Source: Aquimarina sp. Aq107 (GTDB taxonomy: Bacteria; Bacteroidota; Bacteroidia; Flavobacteriales; Flavobacteriaceae). From it: a stretch of DNA of 64,000 bases. The DNA lies in NCBI RefSeq assembly GCF_943733665.1, contig NZ_OX030782.1, forward strand, positions 4,636,501 to 4,700,500, read 5' to 3'. Shown one piece after another: positions 63,943-64,000 of this stretch (position 1 is its first letter; each line of letters begins with the position of its first letter). A program made the translations under genes and the position numbers. The notes beneath the pieces are model-generated. The model was not told where the DNA came from. It saw only the letters and a program-made list of their open reading frames with translations, and did no database searches.

Positions 63943-64000
63943 CTTAATTAATTGTTATTAAAACCTGTAGCCCTATCTCTTAAGTAATTTAACTACCGTA

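Noticed and set aside
63973..64000. Possible last codons (TVVKLLKR, stop) of a minus-strand gene, reminiscent of a type IX secretion sorting tail
   Set aside because: Only eight codons are visible. The adjoining terminator supports a gene ending here, but the family cannot be judged.
1..64000. tRNA, rRNA, CRISPR arrays and replication origin
   Set aside because: I looked for TTCGANNCC-type arms, regular spaced repeats and DnaA-box clusters and saw none. Short or divergent RNA genes could be missed by eye.

Overview
The window reads as chromosome of a marine member of the Flavobacteriaceae (Bacteroidota). The evidence is very low G+C, almost no Shine-Dalgarno sequences, many short lipoproteins and 'MKK...SQ' exported proteins, LytTR two-component genes, an ABC permease/M1 aminopeptidase fusion, and heme-gene synteny typical of flavobacteria. 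An Aquimarina-like genus is my guess from style only; no rRNA or tRNA gene is present to test it.

Layout. 1-3.3 kb (minus): a MoxR ATPase, DUF58 protein and two-membrane-segment protein operon of the Bat type, cut by the left edge. 3.5-9.5 kb: an SDR oxidoreductase, an AlbA/Schlafen-type protein, a lipoprotein with an HExxH zinc motif, a PPP-type phosphatase, a beta-propeller lipoprotein and an exported TapB-like protein. 9.58-17.92 kb: a DnaQ-like 3'-5' exonuclease gene cut in two by a mobile element of about 7.6 kb. 17.9-26.8 kb (minus): a serine hydrolase, a LytS/LytTR two-component pair, ogt, a CNNM/HlyC-type protein, a Yip1-like membrane protein, a DinB-like protein, cytochrome c, TerB and hemB. 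26.9-35 kb: an ABC ATPase with the 1199-residue permease/M1 peptidase fusion, then two tandem 502-residue paralogues. 36.2-52 kb: most of heme biosynthesis (hemF, hemE, hemD, hemC, hemA on minus; hemH and hemJ on plus) around an AraC-type regulator, with a MATE exporter, a CocE-type hydrolase and a large BNR-repeat protein. 52-64 kb: yicC-gmk-nadD, an NtrY-like kinase operon with an enoyl-CoA hydratase, a double-ATPase peptide ABC protein, two lipoproteins, and an SPFH protein next to a zinc-ribbon membrane protein.

The most interesting region is the insertion at about 9,933-17,559. Removing it rejoins the exonuclease at its HNxxxFD catalytic motif and restores a 237-residue protein, so the ends can be placed almost to the base, with a two-base AA/TT core. 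Both ends carry the same inverted two-part motif (TTTGTATATTGCA, 8 bases, TTTGATT). One serine recombinase gene lies just inside each end. The larger one is split at a run of nine A; a one-base frame change would join it to an open frame of 131 codons and give a normal-length protein of about 536 residues. The cargo is a compact three-gene ABC-three-component (ABC-3C, Lamassu-related) cassette: a nuclease-fold effector, middle component 2, and a Rad50/SMC-like ATPase with a zinc hook. It also carries an XRE regulator and an exported protein of unknown function. About 0.8 kb of AT-rich, non-annotated DNA holds a 26-bp inverted repeat and a probable gene remnant. The most economical reading is a defence island carried by a serine-recombinase element.

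The heme genes form a nearly complete oxygen-dependent route from glutamyl-tRNA to heme (HemA, HemB, HemC, HemD, HemE, HemF, HemJ, HemH); only the glutamate-1-semialdehyde aminotransferase is missing from the window. All functional assignments are read from sequence motifs by eye; no database search was run.
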